Part shown: one piece after another, positions 12,109 through 24,323 of the stretch
How the letters are laid out: the number at the start of each line of letters is the position of its first letter
Numbering within the stretch: position 1 is the first letter of the stretch
DNA from: Cycas panzhihuaensis
Lineage: Eukaryota > Cycadophyta
Assembly (NCBI GenBank): GCA_023213395.1
Contig: CM041465.1
Span: forward strand, 113,157,741 to 113,221,740
Direction: 5' to 3'
Length of the DNA stretch: 64,000 nt
Position numbers and translations under genes: made by a program
Notes under the pieces: generated by a model
Databases searched by the model: none
The model's input: only the letters and a program-made list of their open reading frames with translations
What the model was told of the DNA's origin: nothing

Positions 12109-12960
12109 GGCATAGAGATACACAGAGACAGGAAAAATGGTAAGCTATGGTTATCACAGTAGAAATATATGGAGAAGGTGCTAACCAGGTTTGACATGGC
12201 AAATGTGAAACCAATGAGTATCCTATTGCCTTCCCACTTCAAGCTTTCTTCGAATATAAGTCCTAGTAATGAAGAAGAAAAGGCTTATATGTCTCGTGTG
12301 CCTTATGCCAGTGCAGTAGGAAGTTTGATGTATGCTATGGTATATACAAGACTTGATATTTCACATGCATTCAGTTTAGTGAGAAGGTTTATGGAAAATC
12401 CAGGAAAGAAACATTGGGCTGTAGTAAAATGGGTGCTTTGGTATTTGAGAGGCACGAGTGACTACTGCATAACCTTTGGATGTACAGGAAATCAAGATTA
12501 TGGATATGTCGATTCAGACTTTGCAGGAGATTTAGATAAAAGAAGGTCTACTTCAGGTTATGTTTTTGCTCTTGCAAATGGTCCAATTAGTTGGATGTCT
12601 AAATTATAGAGCACAATTGCACTGTCAACCACAGAATCTAAATATGTTGTTGCAGCACATGCTTGTAAAGAAGTAATCTAGTTACAGGGTCTATTGGTTG
12701 AGCTTGAAAGGAGACAGGAAAATGTAAAGGTATTTTGTGATAGTCAAAGTGCCATTTACTTAGCCAAGAATCCAGCTTATCACAGTAGAACAAAGCATAT
12801 TGCTTTGAAGTACCATTTTGTTAGATAGGTTGTGGAAGAAGGTGGAGTGGCACTTGAGAAGATTCATACCAATTAGAATTGTGCTAATATATTCACAAAA
12901 CCAGTACCATTAGAGAAGTTCAAATGGTGTTTGACTTCTCTTGGCTTACTAAAAAGATGA
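12109..12960 (+). pseudogene. copia RT tail and RNase H (element D)
   Basis: The frame 12169-12609 gives the connection domain (YASAVGSLMYAM, RPDISHA-type motif as RLDISHA, DSDFAGDLDKRRSTSGY). The D of DSDFAGD is the first RNase H acid. A stop at 12607 replaces the expected Gln of SKLQ, and RNase H continues with [33 protein letters not shown] and NIFTKPVPLEKF, ending at 12960. A stop at 12874 is again at an expected Gln. Confidence 0.87.
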
Positions 12961-12997
12961 TGAAGGGTCCGGGAAAGGTACCAGGTAAATTGTTATC

Positions 12998-13008
12998 AAG
13001 GTGGAGAT
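12998..13008 (+). other. Element D polypurine tract
   Basis: AAGGTGGAGAT immediately precedes the 3' LTR, as expected for plus-strand priming in copia elements. Confidence 0.8.
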
Positions 13009-13654
13009 TGTTTGATATTGTGACAATAATACTTTAGGGTTAAAATTTTGGTGTGTTTTTAGCATGGTTTCACCCCCTAGTCATTCTCGGGGGGTTCCAA
13101 GGGAGGCGAGAGCCCCCCTTGGCTAGGGGTGCAGGGGGTGTGGAATACCCCCCATTAAGAGGCGGTTCAGAGACGATAGCCCCCGACCTGAAAAATTAGC
13201 CCTGTAAACCTTATCAAATTATAAAGAGAATCAGGGTCATTCGATTCAAATACCCTAGATTCTATGGCTAATATTTATGACTTAGATGTCCCTCTCATGT
13301 AGCCTATTTTAGGGGTTTTCTTATTATGTTGTAATGTAATGCCATGTACTATGATGAGGGCGGTGACTGTTTGTTATTCCTGAGAGCACTCTGTAACTGA
13401 GATGTATTGTTTCTCCATTCTACAGTAATAAAAATCGATACCTTTCTTGTGTGGATGTTTCCCTAGCATACTGTTAGGGTTTTACCACATTATATTAGGT
13501 GCATATGTGATGTTTAGCTTTCATTTTTATGTTATTATATAATCTTTGATTTTAGAACTTCCATGTAATTTTAAGTTTCAATTTTTGTAACTAGTTATAA
13601 GAATGCAATAGATCTTGGTGGCAGTTAAAGGGTTGGGACCTTGTATTCTCAACA
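13009..13654 (+). repeat. Element D 3' LTR
   Basis: Same length as the 5' LTR (646 bp). It shows many substitutions across the GC-rich block, so the insertion is not recent. The right TSD GGATA follows at 13655-13659. Confidence 0.93.
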
Positions 13655-13659
13655 GGATA

Positions 13660-13674
13660 GATCCACTTCTTTTA
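13660..13674 (+). repeat. Element A 5' LTR, part 2
   Basis: The last 15 bp of A's LTR, matching 36424-36438. Together with 8036-8318 it makes 298 bp. Confidence 0.8.
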
Positions 13675-13688
13675 TGTGATATAAAAAC
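13675..13688 (+). other. Element A primer binding site (degenerate)
   Basis: TGTGATATAAAAAC corresponds to TGTGGTATCAGAGC-type sites; B2 carries TGTGGTATCAGAG at the same place. Confidence 0.65.
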
Positions 13689-15761
13689 TTACTTCCTTTA
13701 TATTCCTCACTTGCACTTGTAGTGAAGCCATCACTTCCTTTTACCCCACAATCCATTTGGTGAAGGAGATTGTGAAAGTAGATTTAGAAATATTTTCAAG
13801 TTTTTATCATAGTATATTTAGTATTATTTAATTCCCTTTCTTTTTTGTAGGTTTGGAAGTATAATATAAGGAGTTAAAAAGGCCCAAGGATTCCAATCAT
13901 TTGGTAGTTATTTATGCTATCTCATTCTTCTCTTCTTTCCCCTCTTTTTGTCCATTTAACAAGGGGAAATACTACCAAACGTTTTTTAACATTTAGAAGA
14001 ATGTTTGTAAGTGGAGGTTCTGCCCACTTCTTTTATGAATTTGGACCCATTTAAATATCTATCATTGTATGCTATCACCTTTCCCATATTGGTATCATGG
14101 TAATCAAGAAATAATGAAAATTTCTCATGGTATCATGTGTTGATGAGTTATTTGTAAGCTAAATTTTCAGTAGAAATAAAATCTATTTATTAAAATTTAT
14201 TGGTCTACCAAAAAATCCACAGAGCTCCAACTAACCTAATTCTAATTGCTAAAGATGAGGCACTGAGTTTAGTTTTCAACGTAAAAATTGGCACCTAATT
14301 TTGTTGTCATATGAGAAAGTTATTACTATTTTAGTGAATAGTAGTTATTTTTAGTAAGAATTTTAGAAAAATATATTTTGTCCACTTTGTGGGACTGCCA
14401 AAAATTTTGCAGAACTCATTTGGACCTAATTCTACTTCTTGAAGATGTAGCTCTATCTCTAGTTTGTAGCATAAAAATTGACACTTAATTTCATTATCAT
14501 AGGAGAAAATTATTGCTATTTTAGTGAAGACTACATTTTTGTTTAAAAAAAAGTGAACAAATTTTCTTCCTTCTTTTTATAAAGATTAAAACCCCATTGT
14601 AGAAAGGAGTTAAAAGAACACCTAGATCAAATCAATATATGGTGTCCTCACTCACTTATCAGCATTACACTTTAATACTCTAAAATTATTTCAATTAGGC
14701 ACTCTAAAGACAATCCAAATAAGCACTCTAAGTAAGCACTCTATTTTCAGTTATATGTATGTTTGATGTAAATTTGACAATCTTTTTACTCTCCCTAAAA
14801 GGAATGCATCATGTACATTATTTTTTTACCATCTTGTACCTATTCACATACTCACCAAGGTTGAGATACCTTAGTTGGCAGAATAATATGCCATAAAAGA
14901 GGTGTGACTTTCACGTTGGAACTAGACTAAACTAAAATATTGATGAGGTTTGGTTAGCCATACCATCATGCCTCAATCAAGGATCATCCTAATAACCAAG
15001 TAGGAAAACTACAAGTTTAATACAAGATTAAAATATACATGATCCAATATCCATCATATCCATGGGTATATATGTACCACTCTTCGAAATAAGTATATGG
15101 ATACTCATTAGTGAATTAAGTGAGGATTGATAGTACCTAGGCTCTATTATGACTTGGATTTCATCACCAAGCATAATTGTAGGTATTGTGGGTATAATCC
15201 AACTTAATTCTACTAGAAGCCTAGGCATTCCTTTAACAACCTCAATTACATGGTAGATATAAGTTAGAGTTTATTGGTTGATTACACATCATACATTTGA
15301 GTTTCAAGTTATGTATACCCAATGATGTCAGCTTCCACATTGGCCTATAATCTTGTATATTGATTAATTATTTATTAAAAGTGATCCACAATATAATCAT
15401 AATTATAGTGCTTCTTATATTCCTATTATATTAGGTTAATATTTTCCACAAGTATTGGTCACCAATTTTAATCACAGTACTTCTCATATTCCTATTGCAT
15501 CAGGTTAATATTTGCCACAAGTGTTGGTGGCCAATTTTAATTGTAGTGCTTCTCATATTCCTGCTACGTCAGGTTAATATTTGTCACAAGTGCTTGTGAC
15601 TTTTCTCTAAGTTTCTCCCTTCATATTAAGCAACCATTCTCACTTCTTCTTCCTTCTACTACACTACTTCATTTCATCTCCCATTTGTAAATAGTAATTA
15701 GTCATTTATTGCTATCACTTTTATAGTCCCTTATTCATTTCTTCCCTTATCAAAAGATACC
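13689..15761 (+). other. Element A untranslated leader
   Basis: About 2.1 kb without coding signal between PBS and gag. Part (about 15120-15190) matches the leaders of B1 and B2 read on the minus strand, for example a shared ATTTCATCACCAAG. This ties A and B to related families. A small minus-strand frame at 15028-15228 lies in this conserved noncoding stretch and is judged spurious. Confidence 0.75.
15400..15600 (+). repeat. Three tandem 69-bp repeats in A leader
   Basis: Three diverged copies with a 69-bp period: the TTC(T/C)TATTCC-like motif starts at 15412, 15481 and 15550, each followed by AGGTTAATATTT and CACAAGT. Confidence 0.85.
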
Positions 15762-16780
15762 ATGTCTTCATAGTTTAAGCAAAATGTAAATTACATTCTT
15801 AAAGGAAAAGAAAATTAGGACATGTGGTTCATTAATATTAGAAATATTACAAAGTATGAAGGTATTTAGAGAGATCACTTACAACTTAAACTATTTATTA
15901 CTGCTACAGCTACCACACCTACTTCTGGAGGAACTGCTCTAACTACTCCTACTGAAGTTATAACTAAATGCCAATGAGAACTTGATGATGATAAAATCTA
16001 TGTAGGGATATTTCTTGTCATGGGTTATTCCCTATATAATATTATTGATGAAGCTATATATGATGTAACATGAAAAGTTCTTGAAGTTTTGAATAAGAAC
16101 TTTGACACTAAATCAAACTTAGAATTTGTTTACTTAGTGCTGAAGATGAAGAAATTGAAAATGTAGAAAGGATATATAAGTGATACAATCAATCTCCTTT
16201 ATCCAATCAAGCAAACCATTGATAAAGATTTCAAGAATTAATACATTACATAGGTATTTTTATTTCATTCATGTCTCCATATCTCAAATTACCAAAATCT
16301 ACTGGGAAGTCTTCAATCTAGTGGCACCTTGAAGACCCTAAACTTTAAGGTTCTTATTGATAAGTTCATCGAATTTGATAAGACCTTTGATATCAACTTT
16401 GCCACTACATCATATCTAGTTGATACTGCTTTCGAAGTAGAAGAAAATCTTTTTTACACCAAAAATCATGGTTAATCCTTTCACAAAGATGGTAATTCCT
16501 ACAAAAGAGGTAAAGATAGATAGTAAGGACAATGTCCTCATGGTCAACAGGCTCCTCAACTCCAATAAAAATAATCTTAAGGCTAAGGTCAAAATAATTA
16601 ACCTAGACCTAAATCTAGTGATTAGAGATAATCAAACTAACCTAATACTTCTTATAGGACTAGAAATTATAAAATTGTGTGCCAAAGGTGTCATAGAAAA
16701 GAACATTATTCTAAAAATTATAGAACTACCACCAATAATCTACCATGATATTAATAGTACCATGGTGCACATAATGTTGA
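15762..16780 (+). pseudogene. copia gag (element A)
   Basis: Gag capsid protein remnant. The start is set by MSS-stop-FKQNVNYILKGKEN, where B2 has Gln at codon 4 (here TAG). Later parts read LGSLQSSGTLKTLNFKVLIDKFIEFDKTFDINF, in two segments, as in B1 and B2. The zinc knuckle near 16680 reads CQRCHRKEHYSKN with Tyr in place of the last Cys. Frame breaks after about 16470 put the tail in another frame. A long + strand frame at 16468-16944 is largely out of phase with this homology. Confidence 0.8.
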
Positions 16781-16919
16781 TAATATTTCTTCTAAAGATG
16801 CTTTTAGTGGAATGTAATTTGCTTATGCACACCTTCAAAGAATTAGGACCACTTTATCAAATGTTGTTAACAAATCCACTAAGTTTATTAAGGCTCATTA
16901 TGGTTATGCTTATTCACTT

Positions 16920-18290
16920 TTGCCTTCACTACTTGGAGTTGTAAATAGTACCACCTCAAATACTTCATCTTGTATCATAGATACTAGAGCAACATAACAT
17001 AGAACTTATCATTGCCAGTTCTTTTAGGATTTTGACTCTGAAATTTATGGTGTTGTATATATGGTTTTTAAATAATCTCAATTAGTCGAAGGACTTGGAA
17101 TTGTTTACCTAAAATTCCTAGGCCTTTCAGATTTTACCCTTGTTGATGTTTTATATATTCTTATTCTAAAGCAGAACCTGCTCTCCTTGTCTACCCTTAT
17201 CTCTCATGGACCTAATCTAAGTGTAACCATAAATAATTAAAATCTATGTGTCATTCACCCTCATTCAAATATTGTAGTTATGACCAAAATTCTTAATGGA
17301 AAATATTTTCACGTAACTAGCTTACCATCCTCTATAGCTAATGATGTTAATGATGAATCTACTTTTACCATAACCCTAACTCCTTAAAAGTTGTCCTAGG
17401 TGGCCCTATGACATGCTCATTTATGCCATATTAAAATTGATTATTTAAGAGAACTATATACCACTCTTCCTGGTATAGTTAGGCTCTCCTCTAAGCCCTT
17501 TAAATGCAAAGCATGTATCATTGTTAAATCTTAAAGACAACCCTTTCCTCGAAGACAGTAGAAATATAGCTAATCTTTGTATCTTATAGACTCAAATATA
17601 TGTGTTCATATGCCTATTCCTTCTCTCAAACAAAAGTGGTACTATATTACTTTCATTGATGATTTTACCAAGAAAGTATAGATTTCTTTACTTGCAAAGA
17701 AAGATAAAGCTTTTTCTATGTTTCAAGATTTTAAGACCTATATAGAAAATAAATTTAGATTCAAGATCAAAATATTTAGGACTAATAATGGTGGTGAGTA
17801 CATCTCTAATGAGTTTAAATAGTACCTACATCACTATGGGATCAAACATCATACCATTATTGTAAGTACACCCCAGTAAAATAGAGTTGCTAAGTACATG
17901 AATAGGACCATCATGAATATAGCTCATGCTATACTAGTATATAAGAATGTCCCTATCTATATTTGGGATGAGGCTATTTAGACCATCGTGTATTGCATCA
18001 ACACTGTTAGTCCCTCTAAACTCTTCCCTTCTCCACATAAAATGTGATATGGATAAATCCCCTCTATCTTCCACTTCAAAATTTTTAGCTCTACTTATTA
18101 TGTTCACATTATAGAGGAACACAAAAATAAGCTCTAGGATAGAGCCCTCAAAGACATCTTTATTAGATACCATATAGACAAAAAGGAGTACAAGATTTTT
18201 TTACCTTTATAACACAAAATCATCATAACTAGAGATGTTATCTTTATGGAGACTAAAGATCAATTATTCAAACTTGACTCTAAGATGCCT
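16920..18290 (+). pseudogene. copia protease and integrase (element A)
   Basis: The protease active site reads IIDTRAT (about 16975), with Arg for the Gly of D-T-G; B2 keeps DTGATQHM. GAG-pre-integrase has CKACIIVKS (about 17505). The integrase core has FIDDFTKK (about 17655), then RTNNGGEY (Asn codon 17784-17786, Asp expected) and RVAKYMNR (Lys codon 17892-17894, Glu expected). These are the same residues lost in element D. The tail reads RDVIFMETKDQLFKLDS (about 18230). Numerous TAG/TAA stops. The minus-strand frame at 17934-18173 is a shadow. Confidence 0.83.
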
Positions 18291-19062
18291 TCATACTGAT
18301 TTAACGATGCTATTGAATTTTATATCTAGATTAAAAAATTTAAAGGAGGAGATACTCAGCTGTTGCTCAAAATCTTGGAATCTAATAATAGAGTCCCAAA
18401 GGATATAAGTTGTGACTTTTAGCCAATGTGTGTATATATAGTAGCATCATTTGAGAATAGCCAAGTTGATAAAGGCAAAGTCGTAGCAAAAGGACCACCT
18501 TCCTTAGTATTTGTGGCTAGTCTATCTTCACTAGCATCATTAACTTCCTCCATACCAAACATTTCAAATGATCCTTTCAAGGATCAAAATGAAGACTAAG
18601 AGGTTATAGAAATGAAAACCTCATTCCCAACTCAAGGTCTTCATGAAGCCTACTAACTACATAAGGATATATGACTAGATGAGGTAGGCAAAACTAGTAC
18701 TAAAAGTGCCTATAGAGCAAGGATGTATAAATCACTTTTTGTTGATCTTGAACTAGAAAAATTATACCTTACTCTTAATGAAGAGTCTCTAATGTACAAA
18801 GAAGATGTAAAGCATGCAACTTGGAGATATGCCATGAATGAAGAGTACCAATCTCTTATTAAAAATGGTAAACGGGAGCTTGTTGTTCTACCACTTGGAA
18901 GAAAGGTAGTTTAAAACAAATGGGTATTCAAAAGTAAGTATAAATCAGATGGCAACCTAGAAAAACACAAGGTAAAGTTGGTAGAAAAAGGATTTATGTA
19001 AAGGGAAGGCATCCACTACACTGAAATATTTGCTCTCACAACTAAGTGACCTACAATCAAAA
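18291..19062 (+). pseudogene. copia linker and RT N-terminus (element A, cut by B1)
   Basis: A hydrophilic linker region is followed by RT start motifs: MNEEYQSLIKNGKRELVVLP (about 18834), KWVFKSKYKSDG and LVEKGFM. It breaks off at 19062 inside the segment T-I-K, where B1 inserted. Removing B1 and one TSD copy restores phase into TLIALAT at 26601. Confidence 0.83.
19058..19062. repeat. Target-site duplication of B1 (left), CAAAA
   Basis: Pairs with CAGAA at 26596-26600, one mismatch. RT frame continuity across the joined site supports the call. Confidence 0.78.
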
Positions 19063-19374
19063 TGAAGGAATGATAGATTTATGGAATAAATCACTCACAT
19101 ATACACAATGGTAATGTAGAATGAAAAAGAGATGAAATAAGATATGAGAGCAAAGCTTGGAGGTGAGAATAAATAATGACTCCCTCCTTGAGATTTCACC
19201 TTTTATTATTAAGAGTGAGCATTGAGATTAGGATTTTCTTGCCTAATGACATGAACTTGAAATTACAACTAAATGTACATAAAATGTATTTCACTAAGAG
19301 ACTAATGCTAATGATATATCTTAAAGTTGCTTAATTAATTTACTCAAATGACCTTAATATATTAACCTCTTTTA
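19063..19374 (-). repeat. B1 3' LTR
   Basis: 312 bp. On the minus strand it runs from TAAAAGAGG (TG expected at the start; B2 has TGAAAGAGG) to CATTCCTTCA. The PPT (complement of ATCTCTCCCTTA) lies at 19375-19386. Confidence 0.9.
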
Positions 19375-19386
19375 ATCTCTCCCTTA

Positions 19387-20560
19387 GTGGTGGAAGGTCA
19401 TTTTGAGAAAATCTATTCTATAAAGTCTTCATTTAAGCCTCATTATTACATTGACATTCTAAATTATGCTTCTATAGGAAAACTTTCATGGGGAATAAAA
19501 TCCCATAGACTTTTTAAGATCTATAGCCCCTTTTATAAATAAAAATTAGGCTCTTTAATATAGCCTAATAGCTAAGCAGATTAAATGTGTAGCTTAATAT
19601 ATTGTGTCTCCATATACTACTTGGTCATCACATATGCTTTCTTGGGTTTTTACATGTTCTAATTTTTCAAAACTAGTACAACCCTTATCCTTATGTGCCC
19701 ACATGGGATTCTCATAAATAAGATAGAGTAGAGACTTACTCTTATTCTTCTATGCCCATAAGGGGTTTTCACGAATAGAGTAAAGTATGATAATTTTATT
19801 GCCATCTTCTTTAATCAGTCAAAGATGAAGGCCAAAAGATTGAACTACCTTCAGAACTATTCAAACTTAACCTTTTATAGAAGTTTGGTGAAGATATCAA
19901 CCACTTTATTTATTATGAGGTAGTATTCTAGTTAAATTGTGTCATCATGAATAAGTTCTTTAATCCTATGGACTTTCGTACTTATGTGTTTAGTACGATC
20001 GTGAAATACAAGACTTTTTTCCATATGGATTTCTTATTGATTATCCATATGAAGGTTAGTAGGAATTGTTTGGGTGATAATTACTATTTCCAATAATTTT
20101 TTAAGCCACATAACCTCCTTGCTAGTCTCAAAAGTAGTAATGTATTCAGCTTTAACAGTTTAATCAACAACTATCTTCTACCATCTGGATCTCTATGATA
20201 TTGGTGCTATTCCAAGAAACATTATATACTTAAACGTAGATTTTCTTATATCTTTATGTCCTATAAAGTCTAATTCTATATATCTAGAAAGCTTAAATTC
20301 ATTATTAGGTTCATACAACACACCAAAATTGTTAGTTATCTTTAGGTATTTTAACACTCAAACTATAGCCTACTAGTAATTCTTCTCAAGATTTATTATG
20401 AATCATGTAAGAATGCTGGCATAGTATGCAATATCTGGCTTTGTATTGATAGTATAGATGAGACTATGTACAAGTTTCCTATAAAGTGTTACGTCTACCT
20501 CCTTAGAGTTTCTATTAGTTGAGAGTTTGGTATTAGGGTCCATAGATAAAGCCATTGGTC
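19387..20560 (-). pseudogene. B1 3' UTR and RNase H
   Basis: RNase H and the connection domain lie mainly at about 20560-19860 on the minus strand. They correspond to the region of B2 that carries the YTNTRPDI-like, DADWAGD-like and STTEAEY-like motifs, here broken by stops. 19390-19850 is a 3' untranslated stretch with repeated C-C-x-CATGGGATTTTCA-like units, also found in B2. Confidence 0.65.
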
Positions 20561-21230
20561 GAGCATCTTCTAACTAAAACTTGGTTAGAAGATCGTTGAT
20601 GTATTTTTCTTAGGAGAGAATTTTTTTTTTATTCTTTTGTGTTACTTCAATTCCCAAGTAATATTTTATCAAACTAAGGTTAGACAATTTAAATGTTTTA
20701 TCAAGGTCCTTTTCTAGCTAGCTTATTACTTATTCACCGTTACCCATTACTAGCATGTCATCCACAAAGATTATGGGATAAATGTCTTTGTCCTTTTGGC
20801 ATTTAATGACTAATGTTATATCAATATCTTAGTAGTCACAAACTTTGTATCTAAGTTGTCTCATTATTTCAGATAACTTGGAAAATCAAGTATGAGGGGC
20901 TTGTTTAAGGATGTATAAGGACCTTTTGAGCCTACAAAGAAACATAGTCTTAATATCGAGTTGGTGGATTTTTCAACTCTATTAAGTAGCCAAGGCCATA
21001 AGAGTTCTAATTGTAGGCCACTTGGTTATAGGTGTAAAGACTTCAGTGTAGTTGATGCCTTCCCTTTGTATGAATCCTTTAGTTACCAACCTCGCTTTAT
21101 GTTTTTCAAGGGTACTATCTAATCTATATTTATTTTTGAACATCTATTTAGCTTAAACTACCTTTCTGCCAAGTGGTAGATCAATGAGCTCCCATGTACC
21201 ATTCTTATGAGAGATTGGTATTCTTCATTT
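20561..21230 (-). pseudogene. B1 reverse transcriptase
   Basis: Minus-strand RT reading right to left. The N-terminal linker motif precedes 21230, then the KWMFKNKYRLDS-like segment near 21150 and LVTKGFIQ near 21075. The catalytic box FVDDMLVMG at about 20775-20745 is intact. That box is missing from B2, where an 11-nt deletion removes it. Several stops make the gene dead. Confidence 0.78.
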
Positions 21231-22560
21231 ATTGCATTTTTCTATATTATATGTTTTATAGCTTCTTGGTATGAGGGGGGCTCTTTATTAAGAGTAAGTT
21301 ATAGTTTTACTAGTTCAATCTCACTATATAATAATTCCTATATCCTTACTCTATGGCCACTTTGAGTGCTAGTTTTTCCCATCTCATCTGGTTGTATATC
21401 CTTATTGAGCTGACAAGCTTCTTAAGATCCTTGACTTGGGAATGAGGTCCTCATTTGCTCAACTTCTTAGTTCTTATCTTATTCATTAAAATGATCATTT
21501 TACAAGGAGGATGTTGATGTGCCTAAGGAAGATGGTCCTTCTACCACTATTTTGCATTTATCAACTAAATATGAAGAAGATGATTCTTCTATAATAGCTT
21601 TGCCTTTGTCAACTCTACTATATTTAAAGGATGGTGCTAAATGTGCACTCATTAGTTCAGAGTCACAACTTATATCCTTTGAGGCTCTATTGTCAACTTC
21701 CAATATTTAGAGTAATTTATGTCTGTCTCCTCCCCCCCAAATTTTAGAATCTAAACATCATACTTGATAATATTATTATAGTGGCATGACAGTATTTTGG
21801 AGTCTAGTCTAATCAATTAATCATCGATCTCTGCAAAAATGACATCTCTAGTAATGATGATTTTTCATTGTAAAGGTATAAAGACCTTATACCCTTTCTT
21901 GTCCATAGGGTATCCAACAAAGATACCTTTAAGTGCCCTTAGTTGGAGTTTACTTTGATCTGCATCCAGAATGTGGGTATAGCATATAGAGACAAACATT
22001 TTAAAGTAGTGAATAATAAGGGCTTATCTTAACTAAATTTCATTAGGTGATTATCCTTCCTTTGATGGGCTAACAATATTAATACAATAAATAACTATCC
22101 AAATGGCTTCAACCCATAATTAGGTAGGTATATTTTTGTATACCAACATAGCTTGAGCCATGTTCATGATTATCCTATTCATATACTTAGTAACTCTATT
22201 TTATTGTGGGGTACCTGCTACTATTATTTTATGTTTGATACCATTATCTTAAAGGTAGCTTTCAAACTCATATAAGGTATATTTTCCACTATTATTAGTT
22301 CGAAGATATTTGAGTTGATAACCTAACTCTTTTTTAATGTGGGCTTTGAATTCCTTAAATACACAGAAGGCTTCATCTTTCTTATGTAGAAAAGCTACAT
22401 ATATTTTCCTAATAAAATCATCAATGAAAGAGATATAATATAACTTGCCCTTTACTGAAGAAATGGGTATTAATCTACACAGATCAGAGTGTACTAATTA
22501 TAATAGATGGATCGATTTCCATTGACTTTTAGAAAATGGTTATTGATGAGATTTGGCAAT
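21231..22560 (-). pseudogene. B1 integrase and linker
   Basis: Integrase core at about 22500-21850 on the minus strand, parallel to B2, ending with the GYPMDKKGYKVF motif near 21915-21880. It is followed by a Ser/Glu-rich linker between integrase and RT (21703-21500: DNRASKDISCDSELMSAH and so on), which B2 also has. Stops at several positions. Confidence 0.75.
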
Positions 22561-23160
22561 GATACAAGCTTCATGTTTGAAGGGCTTAGAGGAGAACTTT
22601 AGAAGACTTGGAAGAGTGTTACAAAGATCTCTAAGTCTATCGATGTAAATATGGCCCATGCGAGTATGCCAAAGAGCTTCTAGTGACAATATTGGGTAGT
22701 TTAGATGGAGTTAAATACAAATTCTTCATCAACACAAGGGTTTTGGGCATAATAGGCTTTAGAAGATGGAGAGTTATTTAGTCAAAAGAGTTTACTAGTA
22801 AGATGTCCAATCAAGACCACTCAATCAGTTGGAGGGTGAATGACCTAGAATGTCTAGTCATTAATGGTTACACTCAGATTAATCTATGAGAAACAACTAT
22901 GGACAAGGAGAGCAGGTTTTTTTTAAGATTAGGTATGTATAGGACATCAAGCAATGTAAAATCTCTTAAGCCTAGAAGTTTTAGGTGAATGTTACCAATT
23001 CCTTCAATAAGTTGTTGTGATTTATCAGCCATGTGAATAACTTCTTGAATATTTGAGTTAAATGTTTGATATAGACTATGATTGCATACCATATGTTGAG
23101 TTACTCCTATATCCATGGTCCACTATCCATCGATTGAAGCCATACTACTTACAATTCTAG
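22561..23160 (-). pseudogene. B1 protease and GAG-pre-integrase
   Basis: Frame 23116-22874 reads MDIGVTQHMVCNHSLYQTF, the copia protease with D-I-G-V where B2 has D-T-G-A. It then has IHLKLLGLRDFTLLDVLYIP and NLKKNLLSLS, the canonical copia protease end. GAG-pre-integrase follows to about 22560. The active-site Thr and Ala are both changed. Confidence 0.82.
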
Positions 23161-23379
23161 TAGGACTTAGCATTGGTGAAGGGAATTCACAAGTGATATA
23201 TCCACATTAAGTTTCAAAGTATCTCTATGATCGGTCAATGGCATTTGATACTGAAGACCCCTTAATTCTTTGAAAGTGTACTTGTACAAATCCTCCACCA
23301 CTAAAGGATTTTTCACAAGTTTTCTCAACACTATGAGCTCCATGCTTTGGTTGGAACTTAGCTAACTTATAAGTGGTGG

Positions 23380-24323
23380 TTCTACAGTCTTTTGCAAAGT
23401 GTCCTTAACGATTACACTGATTACACATAATAGTTTGATTGCTAGTCCCTAAAGAGATACTTGTTTGGCCTGACTATCTTGCTTTTTGTTGAGGTAGCCC
23501 TTGGCCTTGAGATTATTAAGGTTGTGACTAAGGATTTGGTTAACCTTGTGGATGATTTCCCATGTTTTTTCCTCTTCCTCTTACTTGATTATTTCCTCTG
23601 CTATGAGAGGGATATTGATTCTTTATGTAGTAAGCTTCTTCTTCTATCTTAAAGGCTGCATCTAAAAGAGAGTCAGAGGCTATAAAGTTGGTATCAAAGG
23701 TCTTGTCAAATTCTATAAACTTCTTAATGAGTGCTTCAAAGTTGAGTGTCTTTAATGTTCCACTAGATTGAAGACTTCCAAGTAAGTTTTTATAATCAGG
23801 GACATATACACATGATTGGATCAAGAATGCCCAAGTGATACATTAGGTCTTAAAATCTTTACCAATTGCTTATTTTATTGGTCAAAAGAGATTTATTATC
23901 TCATGAACTTGTCCCTTCTACATTTTTAATTTGTTCATTTTCATAACAAGATGGATAAATTCTAAGCCCAACTTTGGTATCAAAGTTCTTCTTAAGAACC
24001 TCAAGAACTTTCCAAGTTATATCATGTTAGTCTTCATCAATCAAGTTATGTAAGGAGTGATCCATAACCAGTAGAATTCCTACAAGAATCTTTTCATTAT
24101 CTATCTTCCATTGTAGTTTAGTTATGACATCTGTAGGAGCTATTAGAGTAGTTCTACTGGAAGTAGATATTAGAGCTATTGTAGGTATGATGGGTTTAGG
24201 CTTCAAGTAGGCTCTCCAAAGGCCTTTATACTTTGCAGTATTTTCAACTCCAGTGTATCACAAATCCTAATTTTCTTTACCTTTTAATATACAGTTGACA
24301 TTCTTCTTGAATTAAGATGACAT
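23380..24323 (-). pseudogene. B1 gag
   Basis: Starts at 24323 with MSS-stop-FKKNVN; the stop replaces B2's Gln. The frame 23824-23540 reads IQSCVYVPDYKNLLGSLQSS, GTLKTLNFEALIKKFIEFDK and a tail rich in Arg/Gly/Asn. A zinc knuckle near 23435-23390 keeps C-x2-C-x4-H-x4-C (CNQCNR...GHFAKDC) but has an internal stop. Confidence 0.82.

Larger units (their letters stand above)
8319..13654 (+). mobile_element. Ty1/copia element D (Tnt1/Tork-like), structurally complete
   Basis: Two LTRs of exactly 646 bp (8319-8964 and 13009-13654) with TG...CA ends, PBS at 8967, PPT near 12998-13008 and TSD GGATA. The internal region of about 4.0 kb encodes gag, protease, integrase, RT and RNase H in copia order. 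The KFNGKNNFELWK gag start, the integrase tail KSKRYIFVGYG and the SKLxSTIALSTTES RNase H motif resemble the Tnt1/Tork group (inference). More than a dozen in-frame stops and lost catalytic residues make it non-autonomous. Confidence 0.93.

Noticed and set aside
16468-16944. 158-codon + strand frame in A
   Set aside because: Out of phase with the gag homology through this region. The zinc knuckle lies in another frame.
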